Source: Odiellus spinosus
Taxonomy: Eukaryota > Arthropoda > Arachnida > Opiliones > Phalangiidae
DNA: 64,000 nucleotides
NCBI GenBank assembly: GCA_963920705.1
Contig: OY987228.1
Span: 1 to 64,000 of the forward strand
Reading direction: 5' to 3'
Position 1 is the stretch's first letter. Each line of letters opens with the position of its first letter. Under the pieces are notes generated by a model that saw only the letters and a list, made by a program, of their open reading frames with translations, had not been told where the DNA came from and searched no databases. Both the position numbers and the translations under genes were made by a program. This document shows positions 35,508 to 46,365 of this stretch, piece after piece.

Positions 35508-35752
35508 AGACGCGTTCACAGGTAGCCAAGTTGAAAAACATGATTTGAAAAAAAAAAAAATTTAAAAAAATGATTTGAAAAACATGATTTGAAAAACTTT
35601 ACGCAACTTCGTGTTTAAGGGAATCTCGAAACGCCATTCAAATTGTTCAAAGAGGTTTATGCATGCATAACAAGCCCACTATAGCATCATTCTTTTCAGC
35701 CTCTTTTACAATGTCATGGGTCTAGCTATTCCTATGGGCTTGACCATCTTGT
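35508..35752. repeat. Dispersed repeat, copy 2, short array
   Basis: Same borders as 33079-33394, but the 14-base array is reduced to about three degenerate units with an A-rich run. The 3' part (GCATGCATAACAAGCCC to CATCTTGT) is nearly identical. Confidence 0.75.
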
Positions 35753-36439
35753 ATTTTTTATAATTACCGCATTTGTTTGAGTCGATGCATTAAACATAAA
35801 ATCACAGTTGTCACGCTGAATTTGTTTTGTTACTGAAGGTTTTAAATAAAGATCACACTGTATATTGTTGTTTTAGCAGAGACAGAAGGTGAGGCGCATT
35901 TTAAATTGAGCTCGGTTTATTTAAGAAGTAACCGTTAATGGATCAAGTTGCGAGCGATATAGACGTCATGAAAAAAAACCCGGCAGCGACATGTCCGTGT
36001 TTCGGGTGCGGCTCGCCGAGTTTTTTCCATACCGACGGCCGCGCCAAAAATATTGTACAACGAAGCGCCGGGCCGGGAGCCGGGGCGTAATATGGGCGGC
36101 GTCGGAGTCTAGAGCGATAGTTTACTTTCCAAGTCTCCACCAACTGAACTAACCAAGGCTTAGGCCAAATCGAGCTTAAAGACTGGATTAACAAATTCGT
36201 GATACTAAATTGAATTTAAAACTTATAATGTGAAACTGAGAAAGGAAATAATGCAATTCGCGACTAACATTCGATTATTTATGTAGTATTACAAAAATAT
36301 TAAAACCGGGCCGTTGCCGGCCAGGTTTATTTATAGCTCTCTCACAATTTCATCAGAAACGTCTATGGAGATTACCCTTATGAGGTGGTAATTTTTTTCG
36401 ACTTGATAACTGGAATATTCGTCTCCCGACCGCGAGCCG
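35753..36439. other. Gene-free region with a GC-rich patch
   Basis: No gene is seen. A GC-rich patch at 35977-36120 contains a repeat shared with 40591-40672. The rest is AT-rich. Confidence 0.45.
35977..36028 (+). repeat. GC-rich dispersed repeat, copy 1
   Basis: AACCCGGCAGCG ... CGCCGAGTTTTTTCC, matching 40591-40642 in the same orientation with about ten differences. Both copies are followed by TATGGGCGGCGT (36091 and 40661). It stands out sharply from the AT-rich surroundings. Confidence 0.65.
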
Positions 36440-36810
36440 TTTCATTGAGAGTTTGCATTCGAGAGAGAACAATATGTTAGGATCATGGGGGTACTCTTAT
36501 ATTTTTCTATACGTTTCGGATGAATACTAAGACTGAGATAACAAAAGCTTTATAGATAACGTTGAAACTCCGTGAAAGACGGCGTTTCACTGGGAGTTTG
36601 CATTCGAAAGAGATAAATTTGCTAGAATCATGAAGGTGCTCTATATTTTTCTATACGTTTCGGATGAATACTGAGACTGAGATAACAAAAGCTTTAGATA
36701 AGGTTGAAACACCGTGAAAGACGGCGTTTCATCGGGAGTTTGCATTAGAAAGAGAGAAATGTGTTTGATTTACAAGGGTGTTCTATTATACTTTTATTCT
36801 ACTTTTATTT
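36440..36810. repeat. ~140-bp tandem repeat, about 2.7 units
   Basis: GGAGTTTGCATTCGA, TTTTTCTATACGTTTCGGAT and CGTGAAAGACGGCGTTTCA recur at a spacing of about 135-141 bases. Confidence 0.75.
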
Positions 36811-38005
36811 TGTTGAATACTAAGACTGAATAACAGTAGCTTTGATAACATTAGAAAGAAAGACGGAAAAAATGATAACGTTGGTGTATGAAGTTGAATA
36901 AAAAACTTGTGTCTAATTAAATATAAATAATAAAGCAAAACGCGAGAGATACAAACGATATAAGTTTTGGTTTAAAAGATATAGGACGATGCCTAGAATT
37001 CTACGTATTGAGTCTAATGCAAAACAGTGTTTTTAACGTTTATAGTTCGAACTGGATTTTTTTATCAATGATTATAAGCCGCAGGGTAAATAAACTTGTG
37101 TATTATACATTAGCCCAAATGGTATATAACGGTAAGATTTTGAAATGTCTTAGAAAATGGACTCTGAGACAGACGTACAATAAATTGATTTAGTTATAAA
37201 AGTTGGCGGGAAATTTAAATTATGCTGCAGAATTTAAAGGAGTCTAGAAAGGATACGGATATAAGAACAAAATTGGACACACGCGCGATAGGACACAATA
37301 ACGATGGAATATAGTCTCGATGGGACGCAATCTCGACAGAACATAATGTCGATGCGACACAATCTTGATAGACCATAATCTTCATGTACATAATCTCAAG
37401 TGGAATCTTTATCGATAGTTCACAACCTCGAATGGACATTTTGTTTCCTTGCCCTTCTTGTAATATTTTAGATAAGGTTACGTTAGTTAATCACTCGAAC
37501 TACGTCATCCCTCCAACTAGTTAAACACTCGCTCTAACCTATCCCTCTTATAATATTATAGGTAAGGTTACGTTAGTAGAGTGCAACAGGCTCAGTCTGA
37601 TTTAGTTGCAGTCGAAGCGAAGTCAGCCCCTTTAGATTATTCGAACTTTCGGTACTATCACGCGTTCGACATAACGAACTTTCGGACTCGTCGTCCAATT
37701 CTTACAATGGGATGTAAATACGTTTTTCAGTTGGCCTATCGCCAGTAGGCCAAATCCGTTTTTTAAGGGACGTCGACGTAGTTTTTCGAGAGATAAAAGT
37801 CATTTGCGCCTATGGATAGAACACATTCTCTCTCTGTCATTCATGCGTTCAACATCGTGTAAAAAAAAGTCAACGTCTCTAGCCTGCTGCAGAGGTGGAA
37901 GTTCCGTGGTGACGCCTAGAATGTCCTAGCCATCAAGGATAAATAAAAAAATGGGTTAATTGATTTACTAGTGTTTAATTTTTCCAAAAGCAAACACTAA
38001 TTAAA
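36811..38005. other. Gene-free region with degenerate short repeats
   Basis: About 37270-37440 is a degenerate ~22-base repeat (GACACAATCTCGAT-like). TAAGGTTACGTTAGT occurs twice (37474 and 37563). TTGGCCTATCGCCAGTAGGC near 37731 is a small hairpin. No coding gene is supported. Confidence 0.45.
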
Positions 38006-38786
38006 CAAAAACGTTGTTTTGCTTCGCACTTCAAAAAAGTGCATTTATAGGTAAGAATATCAAACCCGTGAAGGGACAGAAATTATAAATTATCGTTGAA
38101 AGAAATATGAATGTCACAGTCTAAGAAATCAGAAAGCTATAATGAAATAATTAATATGAATAAAAAAATTACATATAAATTCGGCCTATCGAAACTTTAA
38201 ATCATCTAGAAGTCATTCGTAGAAATCACTCTTGGAAAGGGTAACTTAAAGCCTACTATGCGTTTAATGGTAGAATTGCGTATTACCAATTAGTTAAAGC
38301 TGGCGCTTTTGAAATGTTTAGTTTTTAGGGTGAAGAATTATACTTCCTTAAGAGGGGTTGCCGTTTGGATGCCACTCGAGATTTTGAGCATGTTTCACCA
38401 CGGGGTATACACTAACAAACCTTTACTTGTGCCTTATCGTCACCTGACACCTCTGCCAAAGTTAAGTTGATTCTTACTTTTTCCCTTCTCCTAGATTTTG
38501 GTGATATCTTATGGTGATGGTTGCAGTTTCCAGCTTGTAAAAGCAAACACTCGACTTTTTATAACCTTTACATTCTTTAACTCTACATAATTTAAAGTTT
38601 CGATAGGCCGAATTTATATGTAATTTTTTTATTCATATTAATTATTTCATTATAGCTTTCTGATTTCTTAGACTGTGACATTCATATTTCTTTCAACGAT
38701 AATTTATAATTTCTGTCCCTTCACGGGTTTGATATTCTTACCTATAAATGCACTTTTTTGAAGTGCGAAGCAAAACAACGTTTTTG
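38006..38786. mobile_element. Fold-back element with 196-base inverted arms
   Basis: 38006-38201 and 38591-38786 are reverse complements with no mismatch I can find (outer end CAAAAACGTTGTTTTGCTTC). The core of about 390 bases is non-coding. Long identical arms suggest a young fold-back transposon or recent arm homogenisation. No clear target-site duplication is visible. Confidence 0.8.
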
Positions 38787-40590
38787 TATAATAATTGTTT
38801 ATATCCAGTAATCGTAAAACCTTTAGTCTCGGGCGACGCGCGGGCGCCATTTTACTTGTTTACTTTTGCATCTGTGAGACTGTGACGCGCGACTATGACG
38901 GGCGCCCCACGTGATCTTAAAGAACTATTTTCAACATTTCCTCTCTATCATTGGTCAATGCAAAAATTGCTTTCGTCTGCTCAAGAAATTACATGGAATA
39001 CATGGGTGAAAGTTGAAATTTAAATGAAGTAGTACACTTCTTGATATAATTATTAACTTCTGGTTTTACGAGGTCATGATAAAGATTTTAAACTCTCCCG
39101 AGTATCTAATTAAATTATCTGTTCGTTAAGCCAGAGTATATAGTCCTACTCTGAGTCCTAGGAAGTCTGATCCTCGATCCAATTGAGGTAAGCCTTGTGT
39201 CAGTTAAACTGTACCAATTTGATATTTCATATTCTTTCTATTAATATGTAAACGGTAAAACGATTGCCTGAGTTTCATTACCTTAAATTATATTTATGAT
39301 TTAAAAGCTCAGTACGTTACTCAAGCTTTTTTCGTTGAACCTTTTTGATTTCTCTGTAGCTAACACACTATTCATTTTTCAGATTTGCGTACGTTGTTTT
39401 TCTGCTGAATTTTATCACTATTAAAAAGTTGGATACCAGATACCGTAGGAAATTCTACTTGTATCATTGACAGGAAATTTGCTAGGAATGTGAAAGAGAT
39501 CCCGCAACCAAACTGTTTCTACGCTTAAAATTTAAATAGCAAAGAATACCGTAAAACTACGGAAGTCTCGGTGTATAGATCTAAAGTATTTTTCATAACT
39601 TTTGTAAAGTAAATTTTGCCAATATTACTCATACTGCAACTGATTTTGAAGAAGTTGGACATTTATCAAGAATTGCCATGTTTCGATACAAAATACCCGT
39701 GTCCCTCGCAAACATTAATAATTTTACAAGGGCAATTAGAACTTCTAGCTAGGTGTGTTGAATTTATCCGTAAACTTGTTCTTGAAATATATTTCCTGAT
39801 TTAAATTTTTTCTCCGTGTTATTTGTAAAATCTATACCTCAGCCGGTTTAATAATTCTTGTAACAGTGAATAAAATGTACTTTGTGTAACATTAATGCGA
39901 ATCAGTTTGAATAAAAACAATTTTAATGAAATCAATTTTATCGCTTGCTTTTTCAACCTCTTGCATATGGTATTGCAACTATTTCTAGTGTTCCTTTCTA
40001 AGCACTCCGTCGCATTTCTAGTCTGTAAATACATCCTTATTTCAAGTTAAAGCTGAAGAATCAATTTTTATATTAAATACTTCAATATTGTCGGTGTTGA
40101 TTAGGCTAAATAAGAGTTTAAGTGGTTGCACATTCATTCTAAGTTTACTAGCCAGTTCAATAATTATTAATTAGTTTAGAATCGCTTTAAATAAAATTAG
40201 CTTTCTTTTCTATTTCTTTAATTGTTTTTTCTCATTTTAATCAATTCCAAGGATCCTATAAATCCGAATGAAATTGAAATAAAACTTAGTAAAACGTTTT
40301 CATTTTAGAGCTAAGCCTAACGAAAATGATTTTTTTTATCGAAAGAACGGTTTTTTACCGTTTTTGAAGTTATCGTACTATTCCTTATCGTAAATCGAGC
40401 GCGCGAGTTATAGAATACGGATTTAGCGAAGGATCGATAAGGTCACGCCCGGTAAAGTTATCACTTATCGTTTACGATAAAATCCAGAAAAGTTAGAGAA
40501 TTGCCCCCGATGTCAGCTACCATATGTACGTCGGGTACGCAGTTTTTTACGAACCTTGCGTCGGGTTAGACATAGACGCCGCGAATACAA
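38787..40590. other. Gene-poor region
   Basis: It holds a GC-rich stretch near 38830-38910 with GGGCGCC palindromes, the right arm of the 38-base inverted repeat, and a possible 5' splice site (GAG|GTAAGCC near 39186). A 62-codon open frame at 39616-39804 has no recognised domain. Nothing here is strong enough to call a gene. Confidence 0.4.
39026..39063 (-). repeat. 38-base inverted repeat, right arm
   Basis: Exact reverse complement of 34073-34110, with an inner GAAGTAGTACAC and an outer AACTTCTGG end. Confidence 0.7.
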
Positions 40591-40642
40591 AACCCGGCAG
40601 CGGCGTGAGCGTGTTTCGACGGCAGCGCGCCGAGTTTTTTCC
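40591..40642 (+). repeat. GC-rich dispersed repeat, copy 2
   Basis: Counterpart of 35977-36028, followed by the shared TATGGGCGGCGT at 40661. Confidence 0.65.
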
Positions 40643-40739
40643 CTAGGTAGCGGCTTATCGTATGGGCGGCGTTTATCGGCGTATGACGTCGCGTCTCTCA
40701 GCTCTCCCGTGAACGACTGGGCCGAGGGCTCGGACATTT

Positions 40740-41225
40740 ACTCAAAATTTGTACGGGATTTTGAGATCTTGGATTTTGCGTTGGATTACGTGATTTCTTG
40801 CCGGATTTCAGGATTTTGTCTCGGATTTCAAAATCTTCCCGGATTTTGGATTTCTTCATTTTATTTTCGGATTTCTTGATTTTTTGCCGGATTTCTTGAT
40901 TTTTCACCGGATTTCTTGATTTCTTGCAGGATTTCTTGATTTTTGTCTCGGATTTCAAAATCTTCCAGGATTTCGGATTTCTTGATTTTATGTTCTGATT
41001 TCTTGATTTTTTTTGCCGGATTTCTTGATTTCTCATCGGATTTCTGGATTTCTTGCCGGATTTCGTTATTTCTTGTCAGATTTCGTGATTTTAAATTCCT
41101 CACGGATTTTGGATTTCTTGACGGATTTTCTGATTTCTTGTCGGATTTCTTGATTTCATGTCGGATTTCGCGATTTTTTGCGGATTTTGTGATTTTGAAG
41201 AAATTCTTTGGATTTATAAAAAATC
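40740..41225. repeat. Short degenerate minisatellite (GGATTTCTTGATTT type)
   Basis: Units of about 19-22 bases built on CGGATTTCTTGATTT, interspersed with CTCGGATTTCAAAATCTTCC. It produces open frames on both strands that I treat as artefacts. Confidence 0.8.
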
Positions 41226-41234
41226 CGGGACAAA

Positions 41235-41837
41235 TTGAAGAATAGGTCCAGGTAGCCAAAATTAAAAATAAAATACTTTTTCTAAAAGAGAAAAATGCGA
41301 GAAAAATTATGGTGTAAAAATTATTTGGGGCCGACAATTATTAACAAAGATATGGACGTTTCAATTTCCCCGTGTTGCGCCATCGTGGTGCAAGGGAGGA
41401 AACGGCGGTAGACAGAGGGATACGGCTAGGAGAAAGGGGAGGGGGGTTTGACGGTGAAGGTTGGTGGTCGAAGCTTACTTTAAAGGGTAGGTGACTTGAA
41501 ATTTGAAATTAGAAAATGTTTTTTTTTTTTTTCCAAAAAAATATTTTTAGGTTAGGTTAGGTTAGGTTTGGTTAGGTTATTCCAAAAATTTGTCTCCTTT
41601 CCTTTAAAATAATCCTTCGTTATTTTTACGAACCTTGGCGGTATCCCTCAAATCTACCGCCGTTTCCTCCCTTGAACCGCGATGGCGCAAAACGGGAAAA
41701 TGGCAAATTTGAAACGTACATATCTTTGTTGATAATTGTCGGCCCCAAATAATTTTGACACCATAATTTTTCTCGCATTTTTCTCTTTTAAAAAAAAAAT
41801 AAATAAATAAAAATGGCTACCGGGACCTATTCTTCAA
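41235..41837. mobile_element. 603-bp MITE-like element with ~190-base inverted arms
   Basis: Starts TTGAAGAATAGGTCC and ends GGACCTATTCTTCAA. The arms run to about 41425 and from about 41640, with modest mismatch and share TTATTTGGGGCCGACAATTA-type sequence. The loop carries a poly-T run and a telomere-type TTAGG tract. Confidence 0.8.
41547..41579 (+). repeat. Interstitial (TTAGG)n telomere-type tract
   Basis: Four perfect TTAGG units, then TTTGG, TTAGG and a partial unit, inside the loop of the 603-bp element. TTAGG is the usual arthropod telomere repeat. Its position inside an element argues against a chromosome end. Confidence 0.85.
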
Positions 41838-41849
41838 AACTCCCAAACA

Positions 41850-43800
41850 GACGATTAGGGGAGTATTTATGCTAATTATTTAAATCTTAATTAAGCTTGG
41901 GAAAAGGGTTATTTTATCGCATTTTGATCCACCAGCTTGTCGCAAGAGTTAACGTGAAATAAACGAGTAATATTTATGCTAACTTCTTAAACTTTAATAA
42001 GCTTGGAAAAAGGGTTATTTTATCGCATTTTGATCTGGCTCGCTTTAATTTTACGATTGTAAAGTTACACCGGCTTGTCGCAAGAGCTAGCGTGAAATAG
42101 ACGAGTAAAATTTATGCTAATTACTTAAATTTTAATTAGGCTTGAAAAAGGGTTATTCTCTATAATGTTTTCCACCTCGCTTTAATTTTACGATGGAAAA
42201 GTTTCTGCGGCTGGTCGCAAGAGTTAGCGTGAAATAGACGAGTAATATTTATTCTAATTATTTAAATCTTAATTAAGCTTGGGAAAAAGGTTATTTTATC
42301 GCATTTTGATCCACCAGCTTGTCGCAAGAGTTAACGTGAAATAAACGAGTAATATTTATGCTAACTTCTTAAACTTTAATAAGCTTGGAAAAAGGGTTAT
42401 TTTATCGCATTTTGATCTGGCTCGCTTTAATTTTACGATGGTAAAGTTACACCGGCTTGTCGCAAGAGCTAGCGTGAAATAGACGAGTAAAATTTATGCT
42501 AATTACTTAAATTTTAATTAGGCTTGAAAAAGGGTTATTCTCTATAATGTTATCCACCTCGCTTTAATTTTACGATGGGAAAGTTTCTGCGGCTGGTCGC
42601 AAGAGTTAGCGTGAAATAGACGAGTAATATTTATTCTAATTATTAAATCTTAATTAGGCTTGGGAAAAGGGTTATTTTATCCCATTTTGATCCACCGGCT
42701 TGTCGCAAGAGTTAACGTGAAATAAACGAGTTATATTTATGCTAACTTCTTAAACTTTAATAAGCTTGGAAAAAGGGTTATTTTATCGCATTTTGATCTG
42801 GCTCGCTTTAATTTTACGATGGTAAAGTTACACCGGCTTGTCGCAAGAGCTAGCGTGAAATAGACAAGTAAAATTTATGCTAATTATTTAAATTTTAATT
42901 AGGCTTGAAAAAGGGTTATTCTCTATAATGTTTTCCACCTCGCTTTAATTTTACGATGGGAAAGTTTCTGCGGCTGGTCGCAAGAGTTAGCGTGAAATAG
43001 ACGAGTAATATTTATTCTAATTATTAAATCTTAATTAGGCTTGGGAAAAGGGTTATTTTATCCCATTTTGATCCACCGGCTTGTCGCAAGAGTTAACGTG
43101 AAATAAACGAGTAATATTTATGCTAACTTCTTAAACTTTAATAAGCTTGGAAAAAGGGTTATTTTATCGCATTTTGATCTGGCTCGCTTTAATTTTACGA
43201 TGGTAAAGTTACACCGGCTTGTCGCAAGAGCTAGCGTGAAATAGACAAGTAAAATTTATGCTAATTACTTAAATTTTAATTAGGCTTGAAAAAGGGTTAT
43301 TCTCTATAATGTTTTCCACCTCGCTTTAATTTTACGATGGGAAAGTTTCTGCGGCTGGTCGCAAGAGTTAGCGTGAAATAGACGAGTAATATTTATTCTG
43401 ATTATTTTAATCTTAATTAGGCTTGGGAAAAGGGTTATTCTCTAGCATTTTATACAACTCGCTTTAATTTTACGATGGGAAACTTTCTGCTACTGGTCGC
43501 AAGAGTTAGCGTGAAATAGACGAGTAAAATTTATGCTAATTATTTCTTAATTAGGCTGGGCAAAAGGGTTATTTCTAGCATAATCCGCTCGCTTTAATTT
43601 TACGATGGTAAAGGTAAACCGGCTTGTCGCAAGCCGATTTAATTTTACAATGGAAAAGTTAAACCGGCTTGTCCCAAGAGTTAGCGTGAAATAGACGAGT
43701 AAAATTTATGCTAATTATTTAAATCTTAATTAGGCTTATTAGGGCTATTTTATCGCATTTTAAACTACCTAGCTTTAATTTTACGTTGGAAAAGATTTCT
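41850..43800. repeat. Satellite with 381-bp higher-order repeat of three monomers
   Basis: Monomers of about 127 bases share GGGTTATT, CTCGCTTTAATTTTACGATG, CGGCTTGTCGCAAGAG and CGTGAAATAGACGAGTAA. Three variants (GTTAACGTGAAATAAAC, GCTAGCGTGAAATAGAC and GTTAGCGTGAAATAGAC types) cycle with a period of about 381: the GTTAACGTGA type recurs near 41948, 42330, 42711 and 43092. Order breaks down after about 43400, where the array degenerates towards the CACTA-like element. Confidence 0.9.
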
Positions 43801-43955
43801 TACTCCTTTTAAAAGGTTATATGCTTTTGCGAGAGTTATAGGCTATAAAAATTGGAATTTAGGTTAGTCGTATTTTAAGCATTGTAGCTTTATGACAATT
43901 GTAGCCTATGACGCACTTCATTTGTGTGAATCGTGTTTAATTTGTATTTCTGTAG

Positions 43956-46169
43956 GCTCTAGTATGCCTCGTGACAGTTACAAGAAGTTGTGCTCCATGT
44001 CTTCACGGCACAGATCCAGATTAGTGGAGAACTCTTTTAATTTTTATCTTGAGAAAAATTCAGTTTTGCCAGAGAGTCCATTAGATATTGATAATTTAGA
44101 TTATTCTTGTGCCAATAATGAAAGTCATAATGAGGTAGAATCCGAAAACTGTAATTATGAATACAATGACATTACTGATGTGAATTTTCAATACGGAAAT
44201 AATGATGAAAATGGCTTTAACGATGGGAGTGATCAATTCGTAAATAATAGTTCTAATGGCAGTAAGGATGTGAATGATGAAGAAAAAAGGAGGATAATAA
44301 CAGTAAGGATGACAATGATCCAGACGGAATTAATGAGGATGATGGCAGTAATGAAGGAGTTACTCAATATGAAAATGAGGTGAATGCAATTTATGTTCGA
44401 AATGGCTGTCATGAGGACAATGACAATAACGAAAATTCTAACATTGATGATGTTTCGTGGAAAAATGAGGATGACTCACTGGAAACCAACCTTCGGAGCA
44501 AACTAGCTGAATGGGTTACAAAATTTGGAGTCACTAAAAGAGCTGTTAACAGCTTGCTGGTCATTTTAAAAACGCACGATTGCCATAAGGATCTTCCGTC
44601 AGACTCAAGAACTTTACTAAATACACCAAGATTTGTCACTGTTGAAAAATTAGGAGGAGGCGAATACTTTCATTTTGGTCTAGAAAAAGGGATTCGATTG
44701 ACAACTATGCAAACCATCTGTAATGTAGAACAGCTTGACGTTTTAGTTAATGTTGATGGTTTGCCTATATCAGCCAGTTTTGGCCTATTCTGGGCGTAGT
44801 TAGGAATATAAGATCCTCTAAACCATTTGCCATTGGAATTTATCATGGCTTATCAAAACCTGATGACTCTGACCCACTGTTAGCACAGTTTGTCTCTGAA
44901 GCTACTCAATTAATAGAACAGGGAATATTGATCCATGGAAAACTGAGAATTGTTAGAGTTATTGGGTTTTCTTGCGATACGCCAGCTCGTGCCTACATAT
45001 GTAAAATTAAAGGACATGCTGGATTCTATGGATGCGACAAATGTATGCAAAAAGGAGAATATATTAGAAATCGCGTTTGCTTTCCATCAACAGATTTTGA
45101 ACCCAGAACAGACGAGAACTTTCGAAATAAAATTAACAAAGAGCACCACAATGGGACATCTATTTTAGAAACACTTCCTGGAATACACATGGTAGATGGT
45201 TTTCCCCTTGATTATATGCATTTGGTTTGCCTTGGAGTCATGAAAAAACTCATTCATCCATGGATGACTGGGAAACGGGCGAAGTTCAAACTGAACGAGA
45301 GACAGGTGTTGCAGATATCGGGTCGACTGATAGCTCTATCACCCGTCACTTGCTCAGAATTCGTGAGAAAACCTAGATCTCTAAAAGACGTACCGCAATG
45401 GAAAGCCAAAGAATTTAGACAATTTTTGCTTTATTCTGGAGTACACGTACTTCAAAATATTCTGCCCAAGTCATATTACGAACACTTTCTGTCTTTGTAT
45501 GTAGCATGCAGAATTTTGGTATCTCCGGTATACAAGCCTGCTTTGATTGATTTCACTGACACTCTCTTAAAATATTTTGTGGATTCATACGCAGTACTGT
45601 ATGGAGAACATTTAATTTCATATAACGTTCACGGTATTTTTCACCTAAAACAACAGAGAATAAATTATGGACCGCTAGATACTTTTAGCGCTTTTCAATT
45701 CGAAAATTATCTTCAAAAATTAAAAAACAAATTATCAAACTCTGGTCGACCTCTAAAACAAATAATACATCGTATCAGTGAAGAGCGCAATCTCAGTGTA
45801 TTAAACAAGTCAGCTTCAGGAGTTTCTTATCATATGAAGCATTATAATGGACCCCTTATTAATCAGTGTGATGACCCTCAATACAAACGTGTTAAGTTAG
45901 ATAAATTTCAATTAAGTTCGAAGGAAGGCGACAATTGCATTGTTGTTATAGAAAATATTGCAACATCAGTCGTTGACAAAGACATTAAGTACATTATTGG
46001 ACGAAAGTTTCTCTCTGTTGAAAACTACTTTGTTTCGCCGTGCAAATCTAGTATGGTTGGTGTATTTTGTGCAAAAAACCCATCAACATTAATGAGATGG
46101 CATCTTTCCAAAATAACTGGAAAGGCATTAAAATATCCAATGAACGATAACTCCGATTCCTTTTTATAA
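43956..46169 (+). pseudogene. CACTA/EnSpm-like (TNP2-type) transposase, frameshifted
   Basis: Transposase gene of a CACTA-like DNA transposon. A probable acceptor (TTTCTGTAG) precedes 43956, and ATG at 43964 starts MPRDSYKKLCSMSSRHRSRL. An acidic, Asn/Asp-rich stretch follows (about 44090-44450), then TNP2-type core motifs: GFSCDTPARAYICKIKGHAG, FYGCDKCMQKGEY, GFPLDYMHLVCLGVMKKLI, ISYNVHGIFHLKQQ and FSAFQFENYLQKLKNKL. Two frame changes are visible: one near the A-rich run around 44290, and one near 44785 just before FWPILGVVRNIRSSKPF. From there to the stop at 46169 the frame is open. The core looks well kept, so loss of function may be fairly recent. The superfamily call rests on motif memory; a related TNP2-like family is possible. 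Confidence 0.7.
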
Positions 46170-46365
46170 TCTCAACTTCTTCACAATGACAAACTAGAAT
46201 AAAAGGTACGGGGAATTTCATATGACATTTTAAAATAATTTGCTCTAATTAATGTATGTAAGATTCTTATATTTCTTAAATATTAAAATTTAATCATTTT
46301 AGCCCCAAATTTCTCCAACTAACAGTTAATTATGGTATATTTAAAATATTATTGCTTTCTTGCAG

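Noticed and set aside
39616-39804. 62-codon open frame
   Set aside because: No recognised domain, AT-rich, no splice or promoter support.
40513-41337. Overlapping open frames on both strands (Lys/Ser/Asn-rich or Phe-rich)
   Set aside because: They read through the GGATTTCTTGATTT minisatellite.
41547-41579. Chromosome end (telomere)
   Set aside because: Only about six TTAGG-like units, inside a MITE loop with other sequence on both sides.
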